From Pseudobdellovibrionaceae bacterium (lineage in GTDB: Bacteria; Bdellovibrionota; Bdellovibrionia; Bdellovibrionales; UBA1609), in the NCBI GenBank assembly GCA_020635055.1, contig JACKAN010000001.1, positions 186,001 through 250,000 on the forward strand: a stretch of DNA of 64,000 bases, in the 5' to 3' direction. The translations under genes were made by a program, and so were the position numbers. Shown piece after piece: positions 1-8,688 of the stretch; position 1 is the first letter of the stretch, and every line of letters starts with the position of its first letter. The notes beneath the pieces are model-generated. The model did not search any database, was not told the DNA's origin, and worked only from the letters and a program-made list of their open reading frames with translations.

Positions 1-414
1 TCGTGCAAGGAGGCCTACATGATGAGCTGAGTCTAAATTTAAAAATTGGCTACTAAAAAGCCTATCTCTTCTGCGGAGGATATCTCGTCCTTTCTTGAGC
101 GCTTGCAGTCCTTCATTAGTTAATCCCTTATATTCAAAAGTGATGGGGTCAATAAATACAAGGGGGGGTCTCTCTGGGGTCTTATCACCTTCAGAACTAT
201 CAGAGTTTTGATTGTTATCTCGTATTAAATGCAGTTCACATTCACTTTTTCCCACTTGTATTGGAGATTCTTCTTTTTTGTTATCTTCTGTAAGGCCTTG
301 AAAAGAAAAAAAGGAAATAAAAACAATAGTGAGAAAGATTGAAGAGCTATTAAAAAGAAGTCTATGATTAAACTTATATAGACCTTTAAGTTTAGACTTT
401 AAAACACACAACAT
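1..414 (-). CDS. Unknown exported or membrane-anchored protein, 3' end cut by window edge
   Basis: An open frame of 138 codons runs from an ATG at 414 to the first base of the window without a stop, so the C-terminus lies outside. An AGAAGGA ribosome-binding site sits just upstream of the ATG. The N-terminus has several Lys/Arg residues followed by a hydrophobic stretch at about residues 25-43, which reads as a long signal peptide or membrane anchor. After it comes a charged, low-complexity Glu/Asp/Asn/Ser-rich segment and then a basic helix-like stretch (KKGRDILRRRDR). I recognise no domain. It is followed on the same strand by nothing in the window and preceded by the IS110 neighbourhood. 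Reading frame and start are seen directly; export is inferred. Confidence 0.6.
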   Translation of the reverse strand, partial: MLCVLKSKLKGLYKFNHRLLFNSSSIFLTIVFISFFSFQGLTEDNKKEESPIQVGKSECELHLIRDNNQNSDSSEGDKTPERPPLVFIDPITFEYKGLTNEGLQALKKGRDILRRRDRLFSSQFLNLDSAHHVGLLAR

Positions 415-607
415 CTATCCTTCTGTATGAAAGCAAGTTGATTTTGGATAAAGCTATCCATTGCCCCAATATGGGGTAAATTTTTCCAGCAACTTGCATC
501 GCCGGTCTTCGTATTTAGTAGTGTCCCCCGTTGATAGAATAATTTTTTGAACGTGTTTTACTGTGAACTTTTCCATTGTCTATAAATGGATCTAACTAAT
601 AGCGCAT

Positions 608-847
608 TCATTCTTCTGTATGGGCCTCAAAATATCTTTTGTGTCGGCAGGCATTTTTTATCTTGCCGCACTCACATAGATCAATCGTGCCATAACAATG
701 TTGGATATAAAACGCGGGAGTGCCAGTCTCCTCTTGGACGTATTTTATCGTTAAACCGTCAAGCAGATATTGGGCCTCTTCCCACACCTCAAGTTCACCC
801 GAAGTTATTCCTAAACAATAAAAAGTATTTCGTTTCTCGATTTCCAC
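608..847 (-). CDS. Small hypothetical protein, possibly spurious
   Basis: A 79-codon frame starts at a GTG. It is acidic at the N-terminus and has a Cys/His-rich tail (IDLCECGKIKNACRHKR) that could be part of a small metal-binding site, although it does not match the SEC-C motif. No convincing ribosome-binding site precedes the GTG, and the frame lies 68 bp downstream of the IS110 transposase gene on the same strand. It may be a small real gene, a fragment of a gene damaged by the IS, or chance. An opposing 105-codon frame over the same bases looks less protein-like. Confidence 0.3.
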   Translation of the reverse strand: MEIEKRNTFYCLGITSGELEVWEEAQYLLDGLTIKYVQEETGTPAFYIQHCYGTIDLCECGKIKNACRHKRYFEAHTEE

Positions 848-914
848 GTGAAAAAGGAAATAAACTTCTTACATCACATCCTTGTGTTATTCAGATCTCT
901 TAAGGCACTATCAG

Positions 915-1961
915 CTAAATCTTCTGATTATAAAATTCCAAACGTAATCTTTTCCTTTCTTTGAGATATTCATCGTAGTTGTCATTGTAGGTGTCATTAT
1001 TTTTTAATAAACACAGAGATATCGAGGCAATCCTTCTAGCTAAACTTAGCTTAGCTGCTTTGTGATTAATGCCTTTAGCTCTCAAAGCATCGTAATAATC
1101 ACGAAGAGTACTGTCTGTGCGCAGGGCACTCTCTGCAGCACCTATAAAGACATCTCTCAACTCCCTTCTCCCAAAAAATCTTTTGTTACCATATATTTTC
1201 CCACCGGATTTCTGTATATGACGAACTAACATACAATAACCCCAAAACCGATGCTTGTTTTTAAATCTTGCTGGCTGACATACGATGGCCGCAATAATAT
1301 TTGCTCGTATCAAATTAATTCCAGGTATAGTTATTAAATTGCGAATAGGGCGATATTGTTTTTTATTTTTTGTGAACAAATCTCTATATTTTAATTTTTC
1401 ACTTTCTAAAAACTCAATCTGATTAAATAACTTCTCCGCTACAAATTTCGCTGAGGGGTTTTTCAACCTATTTACTAAATCTTTATTTTTATAAAAACTA
1501 TTTTCACTCGTACTTAACGCCTCAGCTCTAAATAATGACTTCAATCTATTTTTAAATCTGACAATCTCTTGAACAATATCTAAGTATCCACTCACCGATA
1601 CTCTGATTTCGCTCCAATGTGAGGCGTCGTGAAAAACGGGTTGCAAATGATTAGTTCGTAACTCATGGGCCAAATGAAGAGCATCCCTAAAATCTGTCTT
1701 AGCACCTGACTTTTTGGCAACATAGGTAGGGTTACAAACTAGAAGCTCATCCACGGTGTCTTTGAGTTGTAAATAAAGCCATTGGGAAATTGTGGACTCC
1801 TCAAAGGTAAGTGACCTCACACCATGAACTTTGTTAATTACATAAACCAGATTTTTCTCTGAAGTAATAACGGTTTCCCTTAAAACGCAGTCTCCTTGCT
1901 CATTAACTACGGCAAAAGTCGAGGTTGTGCTATGGGCATCTAATCCTATATAATATTTCAT
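915..1961 (-). CDS. IS110-family DEDD transposase
   Basis: At 348 residues this is a full-length IS110 recombinase. The N-terminal RuvC-like DEDD domain shows its four acidic residues: D8 in GLDAH, E54 in TFEES, and D90 and D93 in KTDFRDA. The C-terminal transposase domain has the PGINLIRA segment at about 213-220 and the SGGK motif with the predicted catalytic serine at S252. All key residues are present, so the enzyme may be active. The start is supported by an AAGGAG box seven bases upstream of the ATG. Members of this family are guided by a bridge RNA transcribed from non-coding DNA next to the gene; whether that applies here is inferred from family knowledge, and a candidate region is listed separately. 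Confidence 0.9.
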   Translation of the reverse strand: MKYYIGLDAHSTTSTFAVVNEQGDCVLRETVITSEKNLVYVINKVHGVRSLTFEESTISQWLYLQLKDTVDELLVCNPTYVAKKSGAKTDFRDALHLAHELRTNHLQPVFHDASHWSEIRVSVSGYLDIVQEIVRFKNRLKSLFRAEALSTSENSFYKNKDLVNRLKNPSAKFVAEKLFNQIEFLESEKLKYRDLFTKNKKQYRPIRNLITIPGINLIRANIIAAIVCQPARFKNKHRFWGYCMLVRHIQKSGGKIYGNKRFFGRRELRDVFIGAAESALRTDSTLRDYYDALRAKGINHKAAKLSLARRIASISLCLLKNNDTYNDNYDEYLKERKRLRLEFYNQKI

Positions 1962-1974
1962 GAAGCATCTCCTT

Positions 1975-2150
1975 GGTTTGAAGTTTGTTGATACCTAAAT
2001 TCTACTTCCAACCAATTAATAACGTGACACTTCTAAATATTTATAGAATGAAGTCCAGTTGGGAGCCCTTTAGGCGATGCTTCGCTTTCATACATTGTCT
2101 CCTCTAATAAGTGGGGAACCCTAACACGTCATGTTATAAAATTCAAATTA
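1975..2150 (-). ncRNA. Candidate bridge-RNA region upstream of IS110 transposase
   Basis: This stretch lies 5' of the transposase gene, where IS110-group elements encode the bridge RNA that pairs with donor and target DNA. It is non-coding on both strands and has short inverted repeats, for example GAAGCATC near 2075 against GATGCTTC close to the start codon. I did not fold it and cannot assign target-binding or donor-binding loops. The call rests on position and family knowledge only. Confidence 0.2.
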
Positions 2151-2155
2151 TTGAA

Positions 2156-2280
2156 AGTTCGAGGTCCTCTTTCTGGACGCAGAAGACAATTACCATCTGT
2201 GTAAGTGCCTTTTTGGAAAATATTTCATTAATACTGATTTGAGTTCGAGGTCCTCATCTCGAGGTCCTCTTTCCGGACGC
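2156..2280. repeat. Three copies of a TCGAGGTCCTC motif in non-coding DNA
   Basis: The motif AGTTCGAGGTCCTC occurs at 2156-2169 and 2242-2255, and a third overlapping copy (TCGAGGTCCTC) starts at 2259. Copies one and three continue with TTTC(T/C)GGACGC, so each contains GTCC and GGAC arms that could pair. GAGGTCCTC is itself palindromic. The bases between IS110 and the aldo/keto reductase gene hold nothing else that I can identify. The copies could be IS110-related sites, sites for a host regulator of the downstream gene, or remnants of another small repeat. Confidence 0.45.
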
Positions 2281-2411
2281 AATAAAGCATTTTTTGTTTG
2301 AAAAATGTATCAACCAACAAGCTTACTCTAGAAGAGAATGACTTCATGTAATAAGAAAGAAAACGTGGAGCCCAAAGAGTGCAACCAACACAACAGTACA
2401 AGGGATAATAA

Positions 2412-3875
2412 GTGTTCGAATTTGGCCAATTTCAAGTTGTAAGTTATTTTTTAAATCGAGCAATTATTTTTTCATTTTCCATTTTTTATTTGGCGACGAC
2501 TTATGCTGCAAATAAAAATACTATGGAATATGTGAAGTTTTGCAATCCTACTGGGGAATGTCGAAATTTTTCCCGTCTTGTAATGGGTACGGATCATCTA
2601 AGTCAATCAGCTTGGGTAAATGATAATCAATTGGAACCCAAAAAAGAAGACGTTTTTGCTGTACTTGATGAAGCCGCTCGATTTGGAATAAATCTTTTCG
2701 ATACCTCCCCAATATATGTGGGGGGAGTCGAAAACACATTAGGTGAATGGCGAGAAACGCGAAGATCTTTAATTTTAAAAGACAGTTTTTACATAAACCG
2801 AAAACTAAATCCAGACAGAGATATTTATGCACTTTCCAAAGGAGGATTTCCCTTTGATCTCTTTTGGCTAAAAGAACTGCCAGCGGGATGTCATTCGATT
2901 GAGTTGATAAATGAGCTCAAGAAGCAAGGTATATTATCTCCAAACGCAACAGATTGGGTGAGTCAAAGTCTCCCACTTCAAAACGTACCCCCAGGATCTT
3001 ATGCGAGTCATCTGTACTGTAATAAGGAAATTATGATTGATAGAATTAGCCATGAACTCAAGTACACCCGTAAAAACTTAAATTGTGATATTGATGTGTA
3101 TTTAATGCATCGAGATGATGGTGATGCAATAGGTTTTACAAAGGTAAAAAGAGAACAAACTCCTGTAGAAAATATTTTAGATGCGATAAGTGCCCCTGAA
3201 GTATCCAACCAAATTTTTATGTTGGGTTGGTCTAACTGGGAAACTCACAGGGTCAATAAATCATTAGAATTAGCTAATCAATCAGATAACTACATTCGAC
3301 CAATGATAAATAGTCCCTATTTTTCACTTTTTGAAATGAGCGAGAGAACGATTCATGCTCTTGGTGTTCAGGTGACACATGTTGAAATGTCTGACCCCAA
3401 TTTTCAAAAAGGGATAAAGATAATGCCCTATTCTCCACTTGGTGGATTTAGTATTTTAGATAAACCAGTAGATCAATGGCAGAATGCTAAAAAAGCAGCC
3501 CACAAAAAATATTTAGCCAATGATGCTTACTGGAAAAATGTTTATCATTCTATTTTTACTGAAGAGAATGAAAAACGCTGGAATCGCGCTATCCAATTTA
3601 CTAAGGATTTTAATAAAGTGCATAAAACTAAGTACACTATAGATCAGGTACTCAATGCCTATGTTCTTGCTCACCCAAGAACTGACATGTTAGCTATAGG
3701 ACCAATAACAGTGGAGCAATTACGAAGAACGATTGGGGCTTTAAAATTATCTAAAAAGTTTACATCACAGGATTTAGAGCATCTTTACAGTGGTCAAGTA
3801 GCACCCAGTTTCAGCAGTGTAAAAGCCCTTTGCCTATCAGCTCCTAAAAATGTTGATAAATCATATATAGAGTAA
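2412..3875 (+). CDS. Aldo/keto reductase with an N-terminal export signal
   Basis: The protein has 487 residues. The reductase domain begins near M38 and carries the family tetrad: D97 and Y102 (NLFDTSPIY), K143 (ALSKGG) and H233 (YLMHRDD). Aldo/keto reductases reduce carbonyls with NADPH. The start is a GTG preceded by AAGGGATAATAA, a plausible ribosome-binding site; the internal ATG at codon 38 has none. Residues 1-33 therefore appear to be translated, and they look like a signal peptide (hydrophobic 18-30, ending TTYAA). The domain carries insertions (about 155-205 and the region after 330), making it longer than usual. No redox partner gene is adjacent. Family assignment is firm; export is inferred and odd for an NADPH enzyme. 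Confidence 0.85.
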   Translation: MFEFGQFQVVSYFLNRAIIFSFSIFYLATTYAANKNTMEYVKFCNPTGECRNFSRLVMGTDHLSQSAWVNDNQLEPKKEDVFAVLDEAARFGINLFDTSPIYVGGVENTLGEWRETRRSLILKDSFYINRKLNPDRDIYALSKGGFPFDLFWLKELPAGCHSIELINELKKQGILSPNATDWVSQSLPLQNVPPGSYASHLYCNKEIMIDRISHELKYTRKNLNCDIDVYLMHRDDGDAIGFTKVKREQTPVENILDAISAPEVSNQIFMLGWSNWETHRVNKSLELANQSDNYIRPMINSPYFSLFEMSERTIHALGVQVTHVEMSDPNFQKGIKIMPYSPLGGFSILDKPVDQWQNAKKAAHKKYLANDAYWKNVYHSIFTEENEKRWNRAIQFTKDFNKVHKTKYTIDQVLNAYVLAHPRTDMLAIGPITVEQLRRTIGALKLSKKFTSQDLEHLYSGQVAPSFSSVKALCLSAPKNVDKSYIE

Positions 3876-3959
3876 TGTTCTTGCTCACTACTTATGTACT
3901 GGTAAAAAATTAATGATATCTAGATGTATCAATTTAAGATCTACAAGACGAAGCTTTTC

Positions 3960-5153
3960 TTAAAACCTTTTAGCAAGGCCAATATTAAAACCCAAATATT
4001 GTTTTGAGAGCGATCTACTGTTGTTTGCATTGCCGTTTATTTTTGCCTGACTTGCATTCACTTTTGAAAATTCAATACCAGTAACAAGATCCCAGTTGGG
4101 CAGAAAGTTTAATTCAGTATATCCATTTAACAATAGTCTTAACATAGTTGGTTTTTCATAACTTGCAGTGGCTGACAAATTTGTTTCAGTAATATTACAA
4201 TAAACTATACAAAAATTAAGATCTAATTCAAATTGACTTCCCCATGATGGAGACAATACTTGCAAACCTAAATTTAATCCTAAAGATGTCATATTTAAGC
4301 TGTCATCACCTTTAACTTCGTTTAAGTGAAGGGACGAGCCTATTAAGGGAATTAACTGGTGACTCCCAAGTGTCCAAATATAATTTTCAGGTTGTTTAGC
4401 ATTAATTAAAATTTGAGTGTTAGATACCCCATGAAAAGCGGTAGTTAGACTCGGCTTAGATTTGGACAGATCATCTTTACCAACAGAATATGATAAAAAG
4501 ACTCTCCCGTTCTTATGAAAATCAAAGTTAGAAAAACCGCCAAGACGCAAACTGCCGCCATCAAATTTTTGATTATCAATCGAAAATTGGCTTTGTCCGT
4601 AACTAAAAATCATCCCCGCAAAACTTGTTTTTGGTTTTTCCCAGATACTTAATTTATCTGGATTTTTTAATAATAAGTGATCTCCAACAAGGATTTCATC
4701 TCTATAAGGGCAAAGGGAAGTGTTTACAAGAATTAACTCCTCTTCAATTGCTGAAATAGGCAGGAGGCAAATGTCATTTTGTGTTCTAATATAGGCTATG
4801 AAAACATTGTTAGTGTTGAGATTGTGATTTGAAAGTTTCAAGTAAATTAATTTCTTAGATTCAATGACTTTTTTTACTTGAAAGTTTGTATTGATAAACT
4901 CAGTTGGAACTTTAAATTTTGTGTAATCTATTTTTTCTTTATTAAATGGATTTAAGCTTTTATTCAGTCTATTAAGAAAAGAATCTGAGTCTGAACTCGT
5001 TTCAATATTTAAATCAGGTTTTGATTTTGTGTCTTCAATGGTTGGATTGGAAGTGATTTGATCACTGGCTGTTGGGTTTTCTTTAGCTTGTAAAAGAACA
5101 CTATTTTGGAGAAAAAACAAACTGAACATCAATGATAAAAAAACAAGTTGCAT
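3960..5153 (-). CDS. Unknown envelope protein, probable outer-membrane beta-barrel
   Basis: I choose the ATG at 5153 because it begins a clean signal peptide (MQLVFLSLMFSLFFLQ, then QAKE) and is better than the upstream TTG at 5219. The mature protein starts with a Ser/Thr/Asp-rich linker, followed by a small domain (about residues 80-180) and then alternating hydrophobic strands. The C-terminus ends in GLAKRF with a terminal Phe, typical of proteins inserted by the BAM complex. I recognise no named family. It stands alone, divergent from the FG-GAP gene and convergent with the reductase gene. Outer-membrane location is inferred from the signal peptide and C-terminus. Confidence 0.6.
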   Translation of the reverse strand: MQLVFLSLMFSLFFLQNSVLLQAKENPTASDQITSNPTIEDTKSKPDLNIETSSDSDSFLNRLNKSLNPFNKEKIDYTKFKVPTEFINTNFQVKKVIESKKLIYLKLSNHNLNTNNVFIAYIRTQNDICLLPISAIEEELILVNTSLCPYRDEILVGDHLLLKNPDKLSIWEKPKTSFAGMIFSYGQSQFSIDNQKFDGGSLRLGGFSNFDFHKNGRVFLSYSVGKDDLSKSKPSLTTAFHGVSNTQILINAKQPENYIWTLGSHQLIPLIGSSLHLNEVKGDDSLNMTSLGLNLGLQVLSPSWGSQFELDLNFCIVYCNITETNLSATASYEKPTMLRLLLNGYTELNFLPNWDLVTGIEFSKVNASQAKINGNANNSRSLSKQYLGFNIGLAKRF

Positions 5154-5306
5154 TTTCACAGCTGTACCCCTGGTCACTGAGTTCGATTGTATCAGTTTAT
5201 TTAGTAAAAACAAAACCAACTAAAGGTCCATAAACTTTAATCTAGTTGTTCGTTACTATCTAAATTATCATTAAGTAAATGTAAGAATTTAACGATTTAC
5301 CTTCTG

Positions 5307-7817
5307 ATGAATATTAAAGATTTATTTATTCAGTTTATGGCATTTGTTTTGGTATTTTCTACAAACATATCCTGTGCTCCTGACCCAGGTACAAGTTCAC
5401 TACAGTCTTCATCGCCAGATCCAGAAATACCGCCTTCAACGCCACCAACAACTCCACCCTCGACTCCAACATCAGTATTTAGTATCAGCCCTAATGCTGA
5501 TGGTTGGATGAAGATAACAGGACCATCACCAATTAATAATTCTTATTTTGGTATGGGAATTGCCGTTGGAGACTTCGATGGTGATTCTATAAAGGACATG
5601 GCTGCCGGTGCTTATTTGGCAGATATTGGAAATTCGAATACAGATACAGGAGCTGTTTTTATTTATCTTGGTAGTTTAAGAGACTCAAGTTTTGAAGACA
5701 GAACTTACAATCAAACAATCAGTGCGCCAAATTTAAATAATAGCCAGTTTGGATTTTCTGTACTTGCATTTGATGTGAATAGGGATGGCTTTGATGATCT
5801 CATAGTTGGAGCTACTGGGGAGGAGCCAAGTGATCGAGGAGCTGTTTATATATATTATGGATCAACAAATGGTCTGAACTCCACTCCTGCTCAAACAATT
5901 GTTGAACCTACGGCAACTGCAAGCTCAGGTTTTGGAAGTGCATTAGCCTATGGCGATTTAAATAATGATGGCTTCAATGAATTAATTGTTGGTGCTTACT
6001 TGGACGATACAACCGCAGCAGATGCTGGTTCATTTTGGATTTTTCAAGGTTTTGCGAGCAACATATATTCAACTGCTTTTGCAACAGAAGTTAGACTGGC
6101 TACTGGTTCCGCTGCTGATTACTTTGGAACAGCCCTTGCTGTTGGCAATTACAATGGCGATGCCAATTTAGATATTTTTGTGGGCGTGCCGAGATCAGAT
6201 GTAAATGGTTTAGATTCTGGAAGTGTCTACGTCTATAATGGTACGGGGAGTTCGGCCACATGGGTAACTTCTGTAACTGTACCTGATGCCTCTATTCACA
6301 ACCCTTACTCTGTGGCTTCGGATTATTTTGGCTGGTCTCTAGCAATAGGAGAAGTAACTGGTGACTCCACTCAAGATTTAATTGTGGGGATTCCCTTTTC
6401 AGACTACTTTGGTACAAACCAAGGCATGGCCATTATTTACAATGATATTGGTTCCAATCAGACGGCAAATAATATTATACCTGGTGTACAATCTGTGTAT
6501 ACGACTACTTATTCAGGTTATGGTATGGCGCTTGCAGATTTAAATGGGGACACAAAAGATGATTTTTTATTTGGCTCACCATTATTTACAGGTGATGGAG
6601 GGTATCGACAAGGACGAATTGATGTTTACTACTCAAATAGTTCAGGTCTTATTAATTTTTCATTTCCAGATTTAATTTTTTATGCTTGGGAAGATGAAAC
6701 CCATGGCAATTACTCTAGTGGCAGTGATTATTTTGGCAATGGAGTTTGTGGCGGAGATATAAATGGTGATGGAAAAGAAGATTTAATTGTAGGTGCTCCT
6801 CTCGATGATTCAAGGTATGCTGATCAAGGTGCAATTTATATTTATCTCAATCGAGAATCAAATTTTTTAAATAAACCAGACATAATTTTAAATACAACAG
6901 GTTATGAACTTTTTCAAAAACAATATGGTTCTAGTTGTTTAGTTATGGATTTCGATCGTGATGGTAATAATGATTTATTAGTTGGTGCACAAGCCGATGA
7001 TATTGGGGGTACAGATGGTGGTGCTGTATTTATACATTTTGGTACGGGTTCTGGATTATCGAAAATGCCAAGACAGGTAATAGTTGATCCAGGAGATACT
7101 TCAAACGGATTTGGTAGTGCAATAGAAGCTGGTGATATCAATAACGATGGATTTCCTGATTTAGTTATTGGGGCTTACCTAGATGATACTGGCGGTACAG
7201 ACAAGGGAATCGTTTATGTTTATGAGTCAAACAACACAACTGGACAAATTGACATAAACTCATACACGACTTTTCAAACAGTTGTGAATAATACGGAATG
7301 GTTTGGTGCCGCACTGACAATTATTGATTTTGATGGTGATGGCGATAATGATTTACTTGTTGGTGCCCCTTTCAATGACACAGCAGCAACAGATTCGGGA
7401 CGAGTGGTTGTATATGATAATCCCGGCACAGTTAATACTCTACTTGATAACACAGCGGACTCATTTATTTATCATCCAACCACGGCAGCTAATTCGCAAT
7501 TTGGACAGGGCTTAACTACAGGGAAATTAAATTCGTCGATCTATAAAGATTTAATAATTGGCGCTTATAATGATGATAGTCTTTATACTAATGCTGGTGC
7601 TATTTATATTTATAATGGGAGTATAACGGGTCCAAGTGCAACTTTTAATCAAGTGTATCAAGGGCTCGAAGGCGTAGATAGTACGAGTGATGGCTTTGGT
7701 TTTAGTATAAGTCTTATAGATTTTAATAATGATGGTAAGAAAGATATTGTAATAGGAACACCTTATGACGATTCACCAGGTCTAAATGTTGGTTCCGTTT
7801 TTATTAAAATTCAGTGA
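5307..7817 (+). CDS. Large exported FG-GAP repeat protein, probable lipoprotein
   Basis: The protein has 836 residues. The N-terminus is a hydrophobic signal ending in NISC, a weak lipobox, so lipidation at Cys23 is plausible. A Pro/Ser/Thr linker covers about residues 30-55. The rest is roughly twelve tandem repeats of about 60 residues, each with FG..., GDxNxDG-type calcium-binding loops (DFDGDS, DVNRDG, DINNDG, DFNNDG) and a (Y/P)xDD...G.(I/V)Y(I/V)Y end. This is the integrin-alpha-like FG-GAP pattern, which folds into beta-propellers and usually binds ligands or other surface structures. Twelve repeats would fit one large or two smaller propellers. It has its own promoter region and no operon partner. 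Confidence 0.85.
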   Translation: MNIKDLFIQFMAFVLVFSTNISCAPDPGTSSLQSSSPDPEIPPSTPPTTPPSTPTSVFSISPNADGWMKITGPSPINNSYFGMGIAVGDFDGDSIKDMAAGAYLADIGNSNTDTGAVFIYLGSLRDSSFEDRTYNQTISAPNLNNSQFGFSVLAFDVNRDGFDDLIVGATGEEPSDRGAVYIYYGSTNGLNSTPAQTIVEPTATASSGFGSALAYGDLNNDGFNELIVGAYLDDTTAADAGSFWIFQGFASNIYSTAFATEVRLATGSAADYFGTALAVGNYNGDANLDIFVGVPRSDVNGLDSGSVYVYNGTGSSATWVTSVTVPDASIHNPYSVASDYFGWSLAIGEVTGDSTQDLIVGIPFSDYFGTNQGMAIIYNDIGSNQTANNIIPGVQSVYTTTYSGYGMALADLNGDTKDDFLFGSPLFTGDGGYRQGRIDVYYSNSSGLINFSFPDLIFYAWEDETHGNYSSGSDYFGNGVCGGDINGDGKEDLIVGAPLDDSRYADQGAIYIYLNRESNFLNKPDIILNTTGYELFQKQYGSSCLVMDFDRDGNNDLLVGAQADDIGGTDGGAVFIHFGTGSGLSKMPRQVIVDPGDTSNGFGSAIEAGDINNDGFPDLVIGAYLDDTGGTDKGIVYVYESNNTTGQIDINSYTTFQTVVNNTEWFGAALTIIDFDGDGDNDLLVGAPFNDTAATDSGRVVVYDNPGTVNTLLDNTADSFIYHPTTAANSQFGQGLTTGKLNSSIYKDLIIGAYNDDSLYTNAGAIYIYNGSITGPSATFNQVYQGLEGVDSTSDGFGFSISLIDFNNDGKKDIVIGTPYDDSPGLNVGSVFIKIQ

Positions 7818-7848
7818 TTTTAGTTCCAAATTATCGGAAAAAAATACT

Positions 7849-7882
7849 GCCCCAAAGCCTTCTGTGGACGAAGATATGGGGC
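7849..7882. terminator. Hairpin between convergent genes
   Basis: GCCCCA at 7849-7854 pairs with TGGGGC at 7877-7882, with an inner CTTC/GAAG pair. It lies 32 bp after the FG-GAP stop codon and before the convergent gene at 7984. There is no clear T-run, so it is a weak terminator candidate. Confidence 0.35.
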
Positions 7883-7983
7883 GACATAAATAAAGTAGCA
7901 AATGCTGCGCAACAACCTAAACAACTAGTGAGTTATCAAAAATCGGGGTAATGCGGAAAGTTCCTTCGCTTTCGCGACAGAAA

Positions 7984-8499
7984 CTAGTTACTCTTATTAC
8001 AGTAGGCAACTAGATCAGTAAATTTTTCTCCTAATTCATCATCACCAGTGAGAGGATGAGTTACATAAACCTCTTCTTTTAAGCTCAATCTAACTTCTCC
8101 AATTTTTTTCTCTGGTTTTTCCATATCTGATAAATCTAAGTCCGAGGAGGCTGTAATTCCATTGTGCTTTGATGTAATACTCATTTCTCCACCCTGAGAA
8201 TTCATGTAATATCTAAATGAATAGTCCTCATTTTCCCAAGCCAGCGAGTAAGTAGCAGAATCTAAAGAGCTTGAAGGGATTGGGGTCTCTTCATCTACAA
8301 AAACCTTACCATCAGGTTCTTCATCGGTTGTTGAGTATCCTTCTTTGGTCTGAAGTAAATAGCTGACTTCAAAGGTACAGGTAGAATCCTTATTTTTTTT
8401 CATTAATTCCTTTGTTAATTGATTGTCCCTTCCGCCAGCAGTAGCTAAGCTCGAAAAAAGAAAAGCCAAAATTAATACATGTATTTTTTTTGTTAACAT
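7984..8499 (-). CDS. Unknown exported protein
   Basis: The protein has 171 residues with a clear signal peptide (positive MLTKKIH, hydrophobic core, ATA-type cleavage near residue 21). A strong AGGGGGG box precedes the ATG. The mature chain is acidic, has two cysteines (CTFEV near the N-terminus, YCNKSN at the end) that could form a disulfide, and alternates polar and hydrophobic residues as a beta-rich fold would. I recognise no family. It is followed by the convergent FG-GAP gene; the next gene upstream on this strand starts about 190 bp away. Confidence 0.6.
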   Translation of the reverse strand: MLTKKIHVLILAFLFSSLATAGGRDNQLTKELMKKNKDSTCTFEVSYLLQTKEGYSTTDEEPDGKVFVDEETPIPSSSLDSATYSLAWENEDYSFRYYMNSQGGEMSITSKHNGITASSDLDLSDMEKPEKKIGEVRLSLKEEVYVTHPLTGDDELGEKFTDLVAYCNKSN

Positions 8500-8688
8500 A
8501 TAATCCCCCCTTTTGTTGTTGGCATTTCTATCACTGATCTAGTTAATTCAAAGCTTATCCACAAAAAATTGGACTAATGAAACTTGTTCATGGCTATAGA
8601 CTTAAAAAATATTGAAGAATTAACAGGGTTTATGATCAAACTAAAAACAATGGCATCCTAAAATAAGAAAGAGGATCTGGAGCCCGAA

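Larger units (their letters stand above)
905..2160 (-). mobile_element. IS110-family insertion sequence (ends approximate)
   Basis: The element is recognised from its DEDD transposase and the non-coding stretch of about 200-450 bp upstream of that gene. IS110 elements lack long terminal inverted repeats and often make no target duplication, so the ends cannot be read from one copy. The limits given are only the transposase gene plus the nearest non-coding DNA. The left end must lie downstream of 915 and the right end somewhere between about 2000 and 2400. Confidence 0.5.

Noticed and set aside
586..903. Plus-strand 105-codon frame
   Set aside because: It lies opposite the small frame at 608-847, has no ribosome-binding site and an unstructured Cys/Pro composition.
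2156..2190. tRNA-like GTTCGAGGTCC word
   Set aside because: It resembles a T-loop, but no acceptor, D or anticodon arm can be laid around it, and the word is repeated nearby.
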